In this document: positions 34,384 to 43,475 of the stretch, in pieces
Position numbering within the stretch: the first letter of the stretch is position 1
How the letters are laid out: each line of letters starts with the position of its first letter
Source: Methanocrinis alkalitolerans
Lineage (GTDB): Archaea > Halobacteriota > Methanosarcinia > Methanotrichales > Methanotrichaceae
Length of the DNA: 64,000 bases
Assembly: GCF_029167205.1 (NCBI RefSeq)
Contig: NZ_JARFPL010000010.1
Span: forward strand, 1-64,000
Direction: 5' to 3'
Made by a program: the position numbers and the translations under genes
The notes under the pieces: generated by a model
What the model was told of the DNA's origin: nothing
Database searches by the model: none
Seen by the model: the letters and a program-made list of their open reading frames with translations, nothing else

Positions 34384-35247
34384 TCAGGAAGCTTTGCGGG
34401 CCCTCAAAACTAGGACGGGCCTTGTGCCGTTCTTGGATACCTCGTAAGCGACGCTGCCGACCAGAAGCTGTTTCATCCATCCCTTGCCGCGGGAGCTCAT
34501 GGCTACCAAGGAGACCTCCTCGTCTTCGGCCAAGGTTATGATCTCTTCAGCAGGGTCTCCCATCCCGACCCGGACGGAGGCCTTGATGCCGTCTCTCTCG
34601 AACTCCTCCTTGATGACGGTGAGCTTCTCTTTAGCCTCCTTCATCTTGGCATCAACCTCATCCTGGCTCTCCCCGCTGAAGACGACGTTCAGGAGAACGA
34701 CCTCCCGGACGCCCCCCATCCCCTTGAGGAGGCGGATCGCCTCCTCTGAAGGTTCAGAGAAGTCCGTGGGGCAGAGTATCTTGGTGGTTATCATGGCGCA
34801 GTGCTCTTCCAGATCTATGCCGCCCTCCAGCATCTTATAGCGCATGAGAAGGAGGTGCCTGTCCCCATACCTCAATACGTTCTTGGCGACGTTCCCGAGG
34901 AATATGTTCTGGAGGAAGCCCTTCCCGCGAGCTCCCATAACCACCAGGTCGACCCCCTCCTCTTCGGATACCGCCTGGATCTTCCTGAATATCTCCCCCT
35001 CCAGCATCGGCTCTGCCCTCTGCTCGACCTCGAGCCCCTGGGCCTCCAGAAGCTTCGCCTGATCTGCCAGCTTCTTCTTGGCCTCCTTCAGCCTGGCTCC
35101 AGGGTCCCAGATCCTGGCCAACGGGTCTGCAGGACCGATGACGTTCAGAAGGACGACCTTCTTAACACCCGGCAATCCGCCGACGCACTCGAGGACCTTA
35201 TTTGAATATTTAGAGAAGTCCGTGGGAACCAAAACCGTTTCGAACAT
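34384..35247 (-). CDS. Universal stress protein, two UspA domains (third, diverged)
   Basis: 287 residues. Same plan as the two UspA copies to the left (MFETVLVPTDFSKYSNKVLE; VMGARGKGFLQNIFLGNVAK; ILCPTDFSEPSEEAIRLLKG; AMSSRGKGWMKQLLVGSV) but well diverged and on its own, without a transporter gene. The nucleotide-binding loops are kept. The three paralogues lie in 6 kb on the same strand. Confidence 0.92.
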   Translation of the reverse strand: MFETVLVPTDFSKYSNKVLECVGGLPGVKKVVLLNVIGPADPLARIWDPGARLKEAKKKLADQAKLLEAQGLEVEQRAEPMLEGEIFRKIQAVSEEEGVDLVVMGARGKGFLQNIFLGNVAKNVLRYGDRHLLLMRYKMLEGGIDLEEHCAMITTKILCPTDFSEPSEEAIRLLKGMGGVREVVLLNVVFSGESQDEVDAKMKEAKEKLTVIKEEFERDGIKASVRVGMGDPAEEIITLAEDEEVSLVAMSSRGKGWMKQLLVGSVAYEVSKNGTRPVLVLRARKAS

Positions 35248-35571
35248 TCTTATCGTACCTCCTTATAATTTTCTAGATCTGCGCTCTAAATATACCTCGA
35301 TAGCCGCATATGCTACTTCGAGAGCTGATATCCAATCCGTTATATTTCAATCTGCCGACCATAAAAAGATATTTTTCGGAGGCATATCATCGAAGCTGCG
35401 GGAGGATAGCAGGACGAGGACCGTCTCGAAAACAAAAGGGGCTCTCCTCGGATCCCGAACAACCGGAGCTCGAAAATCGAGGTCGCTATGAACTATCGCC
35501 CGAAGAACCTGTATGATCAACCCAAGCCCAGGCTTGAAGATTTGATTTCCATTTTGAGAAGATGATAGGCT

Positions 35572-36456
35572 TTAAAGTCTCCTCGAATCCGATTCCAGGG
35601 GAGATCCGAAGGCGAGGTCCTCCAGCTCCAGGACCTTCTTCCACGCGGCTTTGCAGCTGCAGTCGAGATCCTCGAAGACCCCCGGATCCTGGGTGAGGGC
35701 GTGCTCCCTTATCGCCTTCGCGACGGCCTCGTCGCACCTGCCGCAGTTTCTGGGACCCCGCCTCGTCCCCGCCGCCACCGGATCGGAGATGATCGGGACG
35801 GAGGAGACGCCCTTCAAGACCTCGACGGCGCTCCAGAGCCACGGGGGGCGGTAGTCGCCGACCAGCCACATCCTCTCCAGGGGAGTACCCCTCTGGATGT
35901 TGGTGAGGTTGAGGGAGATGACGTCCGAGGAAGCCGTCGCATCCCGGGCAGACCGGAGGGCGTCGGCTATCGCCGAGGCTTCGGAGAGGAAGGGGGGCTT
36001 CAGGAGGAGGTACGTCTTGACAGATCCGCCTCCGCGGCGGACGGCCTCTGCAGCCTCTTTATAATCAGCGAAGGTGAACCCTTTACCGATGGAGTGTTCC
36101 CTGACGATGTCGCTGGAGCTCTCAAGGCCGATGGCCACCTCCGTCCTGATCTCTGCTGCAGAGGCCTCCACCAGCTCCCTGGTTATGTACTCGGGGCGCG
36201 ATTCAAAGACGAGCTTCTCGACCCCGGCTGCGGCGAGGGCATCTATTATGCGGCCCCGGACCGATTCCGGGACCTCCTCGGGATCGAGGAAGCTCCCGCT
36301 GGTGTATATCTTGACCACCCGATCCTCGGAGGATAGGTCTCTTGTTGCCGCCCGGAACTGGACGGTGAGATCCTCCGCGCTCGCCGGCGCCCCCTCCGAG
36401 GGGTAGCCGCAGATCGCGCACCTCCGCCACCTGCATCCTCTCGTCCTCAGGATCAC
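35572..36456 (-). CDS. Archaeosine-synthesis radical SAM protein RaSEA
   Basis: 294 residues as called from GTG 36456. The [4Fe-4S] site is TRGCRWRRCAICGY (C-x4-C-x2-C). Other conserved pieces are VKIYTSGSFLDPEEV, LVFESRPEYIT, EVAIGLESSSDIVREHSIGKG, LLLKPPFLSE, and the C-terminal NCGRCDEAV and CSC clusters. It inserts the amidine of archaeosine in tRNA with ArcS. Family members begin about 30 residues earlier. The frame stays open up to 36558 and encodes a fitting TRPVAVWRSRDLLDG, but there is no ATG, GTG or TTG there, so a frameshift or unusual start is likely. Confidence 0.85.
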   Translation of the reverse strand: MILRTRGCRWRRCAICGYPSEGAPASAEDLTVQFRAATRDLSSEDRVVKIYTSGSFLDPEEVPESVRGRIIDALAAAGVEKLVFESRPEYITRELVEASAAEIRTEVAIGLESSSDIVREHSIGKGFTFADYKEAAEAVRRGGGSVKTYLLLKPPFLSEASAIADALRSARDATASSDVISLNLTNIQRGTPLERMWLVGDYRPPWLWSAVEVLKGVSSVPIISDPVAAGTRRGPRNCGRCDEAVAKAIREHALTQDPGVFEDLDCSCKAAWKKVLELEDLAFGSPLESDSRRL

Positions 36457-36637
36457 GGTCAGAGATCCTGCCGCCTCCCCGTCCAGGAGGTCTCTTGACC
36501 GCCAGACGGCTACAGGCCTGGTGAGATCAGGCCTCTCTCGCCTCTTCTTCGTGATATTTCACCACCGGATTCATCCATATTGATGGATATTATTGGATAC
36601 GTTGGAGACCAATGGGGTCCGCTGCATACATTGGAGA

Positions 36638-37537
36638 TCACTGTATATACCTCATGGCGCTGATCGCCGCGGAGGTCCCAGCGCCGACGGCCGTCGTCAC
36701 CTGCATCCTCCCGCCGGTGACGTCCCCCGCCGCAAAGACCCCGGGAACGCTCGTCTCCTGGGTCAATCGATTCACCTTTATGAAACCGCCTTTGGTCAGC
36801 TCGACGCCGAGGTCGGCGGCCAATTCGACGTTGGGACTGACCCCCATCTCGACGAAGACCCCGTCCACGTCGAGGGTGCGGACCCTACCTCTAGCCTTGA
36901 ACTCGACCCCAGTAACGAACCCGTCCCCCAGGATCCGGATCGGCTCTACCCCCTCAACGACGGCGAGGTTGGTCAGCCTCCCGATCCTGTCGAGGTAGAC
37001 CGCCTCCGCCACCAGCTCCTCCCGGACGTTCAGGAGGTGGACCTTCTGACAGAGCCCCACCAGATAGAGGACCGCCCTCGCCGCGCCGTTCCCGTATCCC
37101 ACCACCGCGACGGTCTTGCTTCTGAAGAGGGCTCCGTCGCAGTAGGCGCAGTAAGAGACGCCCTTTGTGGCGTACTCTTCCTCTCCGGGGATGAGGATCT
37201 TGCGATGGCTGGCTCCGGTGGCCAAAATCAGAGCCCTGGACTGGTACTCCCAGCCATCGGTCTTGACCCTGAATACGCCGCTCAGATATACGACCTTAGC
37301 CGCCAGCTCCTCATGAAGCTCTGCGCCGTACTTCACGGCCTGGTCGCGCATCCGCTCGGAGAGCTCGATACCCTGGATTCCGTCGGGAAAGCCGGGATAG
37401 TTCTCGTAGAGGCCGCCCATCGACTGCTGGGATCCGTAGAGGTTTCCGAGGATGAGGGTCTTCTTCCCGCCCCTGGCACAGTACATCCCGGCGGTAAGGC
37501 CGGCCGGGCCCGCTCCGATGATTATGACGTCGTACAC
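36638..37537 (-). CDS. trxB: Thioredoxin reductase-like flavoprotein
   Basis: 299 residues from GTG 37537 (VYDVIIIGAGPAGLTAGMY), after a GGTGGT site. FAD motif GAGPAG, redox-active CAYC, and C-terminal GVFAAGDVTGG. The second nucleotide fold has GYGNGAARAV, and the NADPH-phosphate motif HRRxxxRA is replaced by LLNVREELVAE. Use of F420H2, as in the deazaflavin-dependent reductase of Methanocaldococcus, is therefore possible. The neighbouring RaSEA gene is on the same strand. Confidence 0.88.
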   Translation of the reverse strand: MYDVIIIGAGPAGLTAGMYCARGGKKTLILGNLYGSQQSMGGLYENYPGFPDGIQGIELSERMRDQAVKYGAELHEELAAKVVYLSGVFRVKTDGWEYQSRALILATGASHRKILIPGEEEYATKGVSYCAYCDGALFRSKTVAVVGYGNGAARAVLYLVGLCQKVHLLNVREELVAEAVYLDRIGRLTNLAVVEGVEPIRILGDGFVTGVEFKARGRVRTLDVDGVFVEMGVSPNVELAADLGVELTKGGFIKVNRLTQETSVPGVFAAGDVTGGRMQVTTAVGAGTSAAISAMRYIQ

Positions 37538-37929
37538 GATAGGACACCACCAGCGCAAGATCGAGTTTGAAGTTGATTATAGATAAAATGTGTGCAGAAA
37601 ATATGTGCGAAGGAGAAGATACCTGTTGTAATCGGGGTGAGAAGGGGTGGAGACAGGAGATGAAGGTCGAGGCTTCGTCGATGATCGGCTTAAGACTTTT
37701 CGAGCGGCCCCGAGGGTTTTTGCCTTAAATGGTATGGTCCGAAAAGTCGGAGAGTTATGAAGATTCCGGGCTGGAGAACGAGCCTCTATGGCAGGAGAGA
37801 AGATGGAGGAGTTTGAAAATTCGGTCCGATAGTCTCTGGTCACGAAGGCGACCTCAGCGGCGAATGGTCGATCTATTGAGCCATTGCCCGGGGCGATCTC
37901 TTCACATGAGATCTCGGCAGCCTGTAACC

Positions 37930-38130
37930 TTACCTGTACCTTCTGTAGAGGTTGTACGTCCCTGAAATGAGCCCCAAAACCGCTCCGATGAAGAGGCCGA
38001 TGTAGCCGGAGCCTTCGTCGAAGAATCTGGCGCCAGCGTATCCGATGACGCTCCCGATCAGTATCGCGATCGCCATCTCGATGCCGGCGGATGCGGCCTT
38101 GAACGCCTGGTCCAGGTTCTCTATCTTCAT
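37930..38130 (-). CDS. AtpZ/AtpI-like small membrane protein
   Basis: 66 residues: MKIENLDQAFKAASAGIEMA then two helices (IAILIGSVIGYAGARFF; YIGLFIGAVLGLISGTYNLY) with the GYxGARFFD and GxxLGxxxG features of the AtpZ/AtpI family. That family is often linked to F-type ATP synthases; here no ATPase gene is near. The stretch 37559-37929 upstream of trxB holds no credible gene. Confidence 0.7.
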   Translation of the reverse strand: MKIENLDQAFKAASAGIEMAIAILIGSVIGYAGARFFDEGSGYIGLFIGAVLGLISGTYNLYRRYR

Positions 38131-38218
38131 CTCGGACGGTCCATCCCTTCTTCAATAATCCAGTTATGAACCAAATCGCTCGCCACATTTATCTAATATT
38201 TCCTATCAGCGATATGGT

Positions 38219-38350
38219 ATGAAGCGAAATGAGGCCCTCCGAGAGGCGCTCCAAGAGAACCCCTATCTCCGCTGGAGGTACACCATCCTCTCCGCCGTAC
38301 TGCTGGTGGCGATTGTTGCGTTCCTCCTCGTCTACGTATTCTTATTCTAA
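38219..38350 (+). CDS. Small single-helix membrane protein (43 aa)
   Basis: ATG 38219 to TAA 38348-38350. MKRNEALREALQENPYLRWR start followed by one helix (YTILSAVLLVAIVAFLLVYVFLF). Divergent from the AtpZ-like gene 88 bases away, with ATTTATCTAATATTT as possible shared promoter. Very short, but the charged start and clean helix are convincing. Confidence 0.55.
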   Translation: MKRNEALREALQENPYLRWRYTILSAVLLVAIVAFLLVYVFLF

Positions 38351-38569
38351 GGCCACCGGTTGCTGCCAGATCGATAGGGTGAAAGGCCCAGGGGATGGGG
38401 TCCTGACCGATCCGGCTGGATATCTCGGCGGTCGCCCCGGGCGAAAGAGGCGGAGATGCTCTGCCATCATCTCGTCGGAGAGATGGTCAGGTTCAGAGTC
38501 CGAGATCCTGGCGGGGGTCGCCGGTCGCCGACGTCATGAGCATCTGCCGCTACATCCTCTCGCTTCCCT

Positions 38570-39690
38570 TTATATCGCCTCCCCCGGCACCACCCCCTCC
38601 CAACCGCCGGGAGGGGCGTCGATGAGGATCTCGCCGTATCCGGGGAGTACCCATCCTGCATCTCTATCATCGCCCGTCCCCTCCGCTGCGGTCTCCGTCG
38701 AGAGGTCCATGGATCCCAAGAGGCTGGGGCCGAGGATCGAGCCCCCCCGAATTTAGCCCCTCGATATCTCCGCCAAGTCCCATATCGGCGGCGATCTTGC
38801 CGCCGGATCCGATCGGAAGGCTCAGGAAGGACGCGACCCTCGCTGAGGACTCCCCCCGGGGGCTGATGACGTCCAGGTCAACCATACCGGCCCCGGTCCC
38901 GGAGATCTCGAGGCTGTACTCGAGGTCCATCGGGAGGAGGTATATCTCCACCTCCCCCGACGAGATCATCTCCGCCCCGGGGATCTCGTTTGTGACCCGG
39001 CCGCCGACGGTCCTCCGCCCCTCCGTCCCGCGAGGTCGGTAAAGAGAGCGTCTGCGGGGCAGCGGACCGCTGCCGCAAACCTACCCCCTTCCTCAGGGCA
39101 TCGACGAAGCCCCTGGTCATCTCCTTCAGACCTGGGAAGAAGGAGCCTGCCTCCTCCAGGGGTATCGTCCTGAAGACGGGGTTTGCGGCGATCTTGGTGG
39201 GGTCACTGGATCCATATTCTTGTCCACCGCTCTGGACGGAGTAGTAGAGGAAGCCGTCGAGCCAGAGTATGGCCACAGGCCTCGGTTAATTCAAGCTCTC
39301 CAGCTCCGTCACGAGGGTGTTGGAGCCGTGGATTTAGACCTGCTTGTAGTCCTTCCCCTCCACCGCCACCAGCTTGTAGGCGAGGACGGCATGGCCCCAG
39401 GTCCCTTTCCCGTCCGGCTTATTACCCCGGAAGCTGATGATCAGAGACCTGCGGTCCTCTTTCAGGGAGCGCTTCACGCCTTCGTAGGTCCTGCTCTGGC
39501 TCTCGCTGCTGCTCGAGCCGTAGCCCCTATTGAAGTTGAGGTTCGCGTCAGAGAGGATCGACCTCATCACCGGGACCATCTGGTCCCGGTGGTTGATGTC
39601 TATATTCTGGCTCGCCTCCTCGAATGACATCTGATAGGTCTTCTTCGCAACGGGCCGGAGAGGGGGCTGATCTACCCGCAATGTTTTTAC
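38570..39690 (-). pseudogene. Decayed gene for an exported peptidase-like protein
   Basis: Consecutive coding pieces on the minus strand lie in different frames. VMRSILSDANLNFNRGYG and TWGHAVLAYKLVAVEGKDYK (39334-39681) end at a TAA, followed by IHGSNTLVTELESLN and another TAA. Next is LWLDGFLYYSVQSGG to LRKGVG (about 39060-39285), then MISSGEVEIYLLPMDLEYSL to NSGGL (38740-38969). A shift at a run of seven G near 38750 leads to VLPGYGEILIDAPPGGWEGV, ending at TAA 38570. GHAVLAYKL resembles the catalytic His region of papain-like surface proteins of methanogens. No intact start or signal peptide is left. Nothing was seen in 38351-38569. Confidence 0.7.
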
Positions 39691-39727
39691 GCTGGAACGT
39701 TATGGGGTCTGTGGCGACCAACAACAG

Positions 39728-39799
39728 AGCGCCGATAGTGTAGTGGTCATCACTAGGCGTTGCCAACGCCTAAACCCGGGTTCGAATCCCGGTCGGCGC
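39728..39799 (+). tRNA. tRNA-Gly (GCC)
   Basis: Cloverleaf with acceptor stem GCGCCGA/TCGGCGC, anticodon stem AGGCG/CGCCT with loop TTGCCAA (anticodon GCC), and T arm CCGGGTTCGAATCCCGG. The discriminator is A and CCA is not encoded. A TTTT run follows at 39801-39804. No intron. The remaining bases up to 40002 hold no gene. Confidence 0.95.
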
Positions 39800-40002
39800 A
39801 CTTTTCGCTTCTGGTAGGTACGCTTCTGGTAACTGTTTTGCGCCCATTTCATACCTTGAAGCGCTGTGATCCCTCAAGCCTCGTTGGTCTGTGAAGACCC
39901 TATGGCTCTATTGATGCTAAAAGTAATAAGCCGATGGCTAAAGACCGGCTCTTCCCGCCTTAAGATCCGCATCTTCAAATCCATCTATTCAGACCAGTAT
40001 CT

Positions 40003-41223
40003 TCAGACCCACCTGCTCTGGAGGGAAGAGGTGCCGCCGATGAGGTCTTTGAGACGGTAATCGTCGAGGATCATCGACTTGAGCTTCGCGAGGGGGATGG
40101 AGAGAGATATCTCCTTGGTCCTGCCGTACCTCCCCTTGCTCACCACCACGGTATGGATTATCCCCAGCATGTCCAGCTCTGCGATAAGATCTGCTATCCG
40201 CCGATGGGTGAGGTAATCCAGGTCCACCAGGGGGCAAAGCTGCTTGTACATGCCGTAAACGGCCCCGGTTGTGACGTTCTTTATCCCCTGCTCCTCCAGG
40301 AGGAGGACGCTGTAGAGGACGAGCTTCGACTGGGTCGGGAGGGTCATCACCACCTCCCTCACCCGATCCCTTTCGATCTTGGCCCTGGCGGATCTTACGT
40401 GATCTTCGGATACCCTGTCAGAGCCCACCCTCTCCGCCAGCTCTCCCGAGACCCTCAGAAGGTCGAGGGCCCGCCGGGCGTCTCCATGCTCCTGAGCCGC
40501 CAGCGCTGAGCAGAGGGGGATCACGTCCTCGGCGAGGACTCCGGGCTTGAAGGCCATGGACGCCCTCTGTTCCAGTATGTCTTTTATCTGCTCTGCGTTG
40601 TAGGGGGGGAATATTATCTCGTCTTCCCCAAGGGAGCTTTTTACCCTCGGGTCCAGAAAGTCGGTGAACTTCAGGTCGTTGGAGATACCTATCAGGCTGA
40701 CCCCCGCCTTGTCCAGGTCAGAGTTGATCCTGGTCAGGTTGTAGAGGATATCGTCCCCCTTCCTCGTCAGCTTGTCGACCTCATCCAGGACCATCACCAC
40801 CATCCGCTGGTCCTCTTCCAGAGACTTTCTCACCTCCTCGTAAACCTGATCAGTAGGCCAGCCGGTCATGGGAACCTCCCTTCCGAAAGATCGGGCCAGG
40901 TGGGCCAAGACTCTGTATTGGGTATCAATGACTTCACAGTTGATGTAGATAAAAGAGCATCTGGATTTGTTGCCGCCCCCTGCCGCCTCCAATTCAGAGC
41001 CGACGTACTTGGCGACGGCGGTCTTTCCTGTGCCGGTTTTCCCATATATCAGAACGTTGGAGGGGGTCTCACCCCGGAGGGCGGGGACGAGGATGGACGC
41101 CATGTTGTTGATCTGATCCTCCCGATGGGGGAGTTTTGAAGGGGTATAACTCGACCGCAGTACATCTCTGCACCCGAATATCTCCCCTTTCTTAAGCAAA
41201 TCCGCGAATAATCCACCCGACAT
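40003..41223 (-). CDS. cdc6: Orc1/Cdc6 replication initiator
   Basis: About 406 residues from ATG 41223 (MSGGLFADLLKKGEIF); the frame opens 24 bases earlier at a TTG. AAA+ ATPase: Walker A YGKTGTGKTAVAKYVG, Walker B MVVMVLDEVDKL, sensor 1 VSLIGISNDLKFTDFLDPRV, sensor 2 region HGDARRALDLLRVSGELAER. C-terminal winged helix (VVMTLPTQSKLVLYSVLLLE, YLTHRRIADLIAELDMLGII) for origin binding. ORB boxes lie directly upstream, so this gene sits at the origin it serves. Confidence 0.97.
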   Translation of the reverse strand: MSGGLFADLLKKGEIFGCRDVLRSSYTPSKLPHREDQINNMASILVPALRGETPSNVLIYGKTGTGKTAVAKYVGSELEAAGGGNKSRCSFIYINCEVIDTQYRVLAHLARSFGREVPMTGWPTDQVYEEVRKSLEEDQRMVVMVLDEVDKLTRKGDDILYNLTRINSDLDKAGVSLIGISNDLKFTDFLDPRVKSSLGEDEIIFPPYNAEQIKDILEQRASMAFKPGVLAEDVIPLCSALAAQEHGDARRALDLLRVSGELAERVGSDRVSEDHVRSARAKIERDRVREVVMTLPTQSKLVLYSVLLLEEQGIKNVTTGAVYGMYKQLCPLVDLDYLTHRRIADLIAELDMLGIIHTVVVSKGRYGRTKEISLSIPLAKLKSMILDDYRLKDLIGGTSSLQSRWV

Positions 41224-41282
41224 GAAAGACGAAATCCCCCCAGACAAAAAGCAAATACATTCTGTCTGTTATTAAGAGTTGC

Positions 41283-42020
41283 GGTAAGGCCCCCTTCGTT
41301 TCTACTGCAACCCCCCCACCCCATTGTTTCTACTGGAGTGGCGGATATACGGAAAAGTGCTTCTTGAAAACTATATGGATATATCTGGTTGTAGCTAATA
41401 TGCTGATCGTACTTAAAGATTCTGATCTCCATGACAACGATCTCGATAGCGACTTACGGCCCCTCCATGATTACATAAAAACCAGTAGCTGTAACCATAT
41501 CGATCAAAGGACAATTTTTGGACCTACAGTTCCGTATACTTTTCTCGATTAGATCTTATGCAAAATGGTTCTATCTTTCATGATTCAACAACTACATTCG
41601 GCCTTTTCTCTCTCATGAAGATGGGAGATAAACGTCCTGGTGAGTTCCAGTGGAAATTATGGGGGGTGGATGTTCCAGTAGAAATATCAGAGTAGTGCCC
41701 CCCGATATCATTTTATTTAAAATGAAAAAATATTGATATTATTTTATCAACTCCCGGATCGCGACCCCGTCGACCATCTCAGATGCTCCAGTGGAAATTA
41801 TGGGGTAGGGGGGTTGGCCGAGGAGGTACCGGGGTCGGGGTCACGGTTGGGGTTTTGGGGCTGCAGTGGAAACGAAGGGGTCTTCATATGGGATCTTCAT
41901 ATGGGATCTTCATATGGGATCTTCATATGGGATCTTCATATGGGATCTTCATATGGGATCTTCATATGGGATCTTCATATGGGATCTTCATATGGGATCT
42001 TCATATGGGATCTTCATATA
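41283..42020. other. Replication origin (oriC) with ORB boxes and AT-rich element
   Basis: ORB-like boxes, core CAGTGGAAACNAAGGGG, with two on the minus strand (41290-41311; 41318-41338). Four lie on the plus strand (41645-41666; weak 41673-41692; 41786-41807; 41860-41881). The two sets point towards each other around AT-rich DNA. The best unwinding candidate is 41704-41751, with a hairpin TCATTTT-ATTT-AAAATGA (41708-41725). Orc1/Cdc6 is adjacent. This is the standard archaeal origin layout. The rest of the 41248-42294 gap has no gene. Confidence 0.85.
41881..42019. repeat. 13-bp tandem repeat at the origin, ten full copies
   Basis: Ten perfect copies of TCTTCATATGGGA plus nine bases, starting directly at the end of the ORB at 41860-41881. 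Each copy carries the palindrome CATATG. Unit purity suggests recent expansion or selection. Three units (39 bases) encode 13 residues, which produces a spurious repetitive open frame. Confidence 0.95.
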
Positions 42021-42294
42021 ACGCCTTCCTTGAGGCGAATAGATGAGAGCTTTATGCGAAGGATCTGATTTCTTTGGCTGAGGCGATCTAGGTTTGATCT
42101 TGAGGAGGTGGTTTTTGCATCCCTGGCGATATGGCCGACGCAGCTAAGAGGCTTGTTTATGGTGTGATATGCATCTATAGGATCGAATCTGGCCTAAAGG
42201 AGTAAATCCAATTAGTTCGCGGGGGCGGTTTGCCCTCGCCTCGCCTCCGGGGTTACGGCCTATCGGGGTTACGGCCTATGGTACTTCGGCGAGA

Positions 42295-42555
42295 TCAGCC
42301 GATGGGTACGGTCTCGAGCTGGCTCGCGACGTTCCAGATGAGGGTTCTGGTATGAAGGGGGATGTTTGGATCGTTGCTTATCTCGTCGAGGATCGATATG
42401 GCCGAGGCGGCCCTGACGGCTTCAGAGTCTTCCTCGTTGAGAAGGGTCGATTTAACGCTCTCTGCAGAACGCCTTATATTTCTGGGAACGGTATCGTCGC
42501 TCATTATGCGCTCTAAAACTTCGACGCACTGCTTAATCACATTTTCAGCTGCCAT
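42295..42555 (-). CDS. UPF0147 family protein
   Basis: 86 residues from ATG 42555 (MAAENVIKQCVEVLERIMSD); the frame opens at 42585. Helical; family pieces are NIRRSAESVKSTLLNE and RAASAISILDEISNDPNIP. Archaeal, function unknown. Lies beside the origin. Confidence 0.88.
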   Translation of the reverse strand: MAAENVIKQCVEVLERIMSDDTVPRNIRRSAESVKSTLLNEEDSEAVRAASAISILDEISNDPNIPLHTRTLIWNVASQLETVPIG

Positions 42556-42761
42556 GGAATCACCACATTTTCGACACACTTTCAAGACGGCAAAAAGGTT
42601 AAAGATGAAGCCCGTCCCAAAGGATTATGTCATGGTCGTCATATTTAAACATATGGCAGCTTCAATCCGATTTAATTCAGCCTCGATCCCTTCGATCCCC
42701 GATGATGTGGGTCGAGGCTAGTAGATCCCCGATGATACGGGGCGATGCTTGGTGATCTTTG

Positions 42762-43289
42762 ATGGAAGAAGAAGAGGCTATTAAGAGGATAACGAGGCTT
42801 TTGGAGATGGGGGGGACGATGCTGGCCTCTCATCATGACTGCGGAGCACCTTTCTTCCGCTACAAAGGGGAGGTGGTATGTCCAGTCTGCTCTTTTGAGG
42901 AGGCACAGGCGGCAAAGACTCCATCGATGGGGGAGAAAGTCGCTTTTGAGCCTTTAAAGGGTTCTTCGATGAGAGAACGGGGTTTCATACCTGCAGATGG
43001 AAGGGGGGAGGGATCAGGGTCCGGCTTTGGGGGTAGGACGGCCATTGAGGAGCCTTCGCCTCAGGAGCCCAAAGAAAAAGGGAGGAAGGGCCATCGCGAA
43101 GGTGGATCCAGGGTGATGGTGGCTGAAGAAGAGGTGGATCTCGCCTTGGAGGAGCTGAAGGCTGTCATCCTCCATAAGATCAGGGATATATCCCATGAGA
43201 TGCGGGATGAAAAGGATTTGGGGAGGCTGATGACCCAGCTGGATTGCGTCAAGGAGGCGCTGAAGGTTTTGGAGCGGCTGGGGGATTGA
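42762..43289 (+). CDS. Sjogren/scleroderma autoantigen 1 (ZNRD2)-type zinc-ribbon protein
   Basis: 175 residues. MEEEEAIKRITRLLEMGGTM, then the zinc ribbon HHDCGAPFFRYKGEVVCPVC typical of the autoantigen p27/ZNRD2 family. A low-complexity linker and a C-terminal helical part (DLALEELKAVILHKIRDISH, LDCVKEALKVLERLGD) follow. Function in archaea is unknown. Direct repeats GATCCCCGATGAT (about 42697 and 42724) precede it. Confidence 0.85.
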   Translation: MEEEEAIKRITRLLEMGGTMLASHHDCGAPFFRYKGEVVCPVCSFEEAQAAKTPSMGEKVAFEPLKGSSMRERGFIPADGRGEGSGSGFGGRTAIEEPSPQEPKEKGRKGHREGGSRVMVAEEEVDLALEELKAVILHKIRDISHEMRDEKDLGRLMTQLDCVKEALKVLERLGD

Positions 43290-43410
43290 GGGCCGATCTT
43301 AAGGGCTATGGTCCCCGGAGATGGGCTTCATCCTGTGGGTCTAACGGCCTTTAGGGAGGTGGATCTATCGGCCTTTAGGGCTTTGTCGACCACCGCCGAT
43401 TCGGATGGAG

Positions 43411-43470
43411 CTCTCCATTAGAAACGGGCTCTCCAATAGAAAAGGGCTTTCCAGTAGAAATAAAGGGGTC
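43411..43470 (+). other. Cluster of ORB-like boxes outside the main origin
   Basis: TCTCCATTAGAAACGGG, TCTCCAATAGAAAAGGG and TTTCCAGTAGAAATAAAGGGGTC (43449-43470) in tandem. The last fits the ORB pattern well, the first two are degenerate. They lie about 1.6 kb from the main origin, just before the TTG start of the next gene. Confidence 0.5.
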
Positions 43471-43475
43471 TACAA

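Noticed and set aside
36593..37570. 325-codon plus-strand frame
   Set aside because: Antisense to the thioredoxin reductase-like gene; no family features, composition typical of a reverse frame.
37577..38188. 203-codon minus-strand frame
   Set aside because: Overlaps the better-supported 66-residue AtpZ-like gene in another frame and is Arg/Pro-rich reverse-frame-like.
41733..42068. Repetitive protein frame of 13-residue units
   Set aside because: Produced by the 13-bp repeat (39 bases = 13 codons) inside the origin; open in two frames, no ribosome-binding site.
42240..42290. Repeats CGGGGTTACGGCCTAT, twice
   Set aside because: A simple short duplication near the UPF0147 3' end; no structure or link to the ORB boxes.
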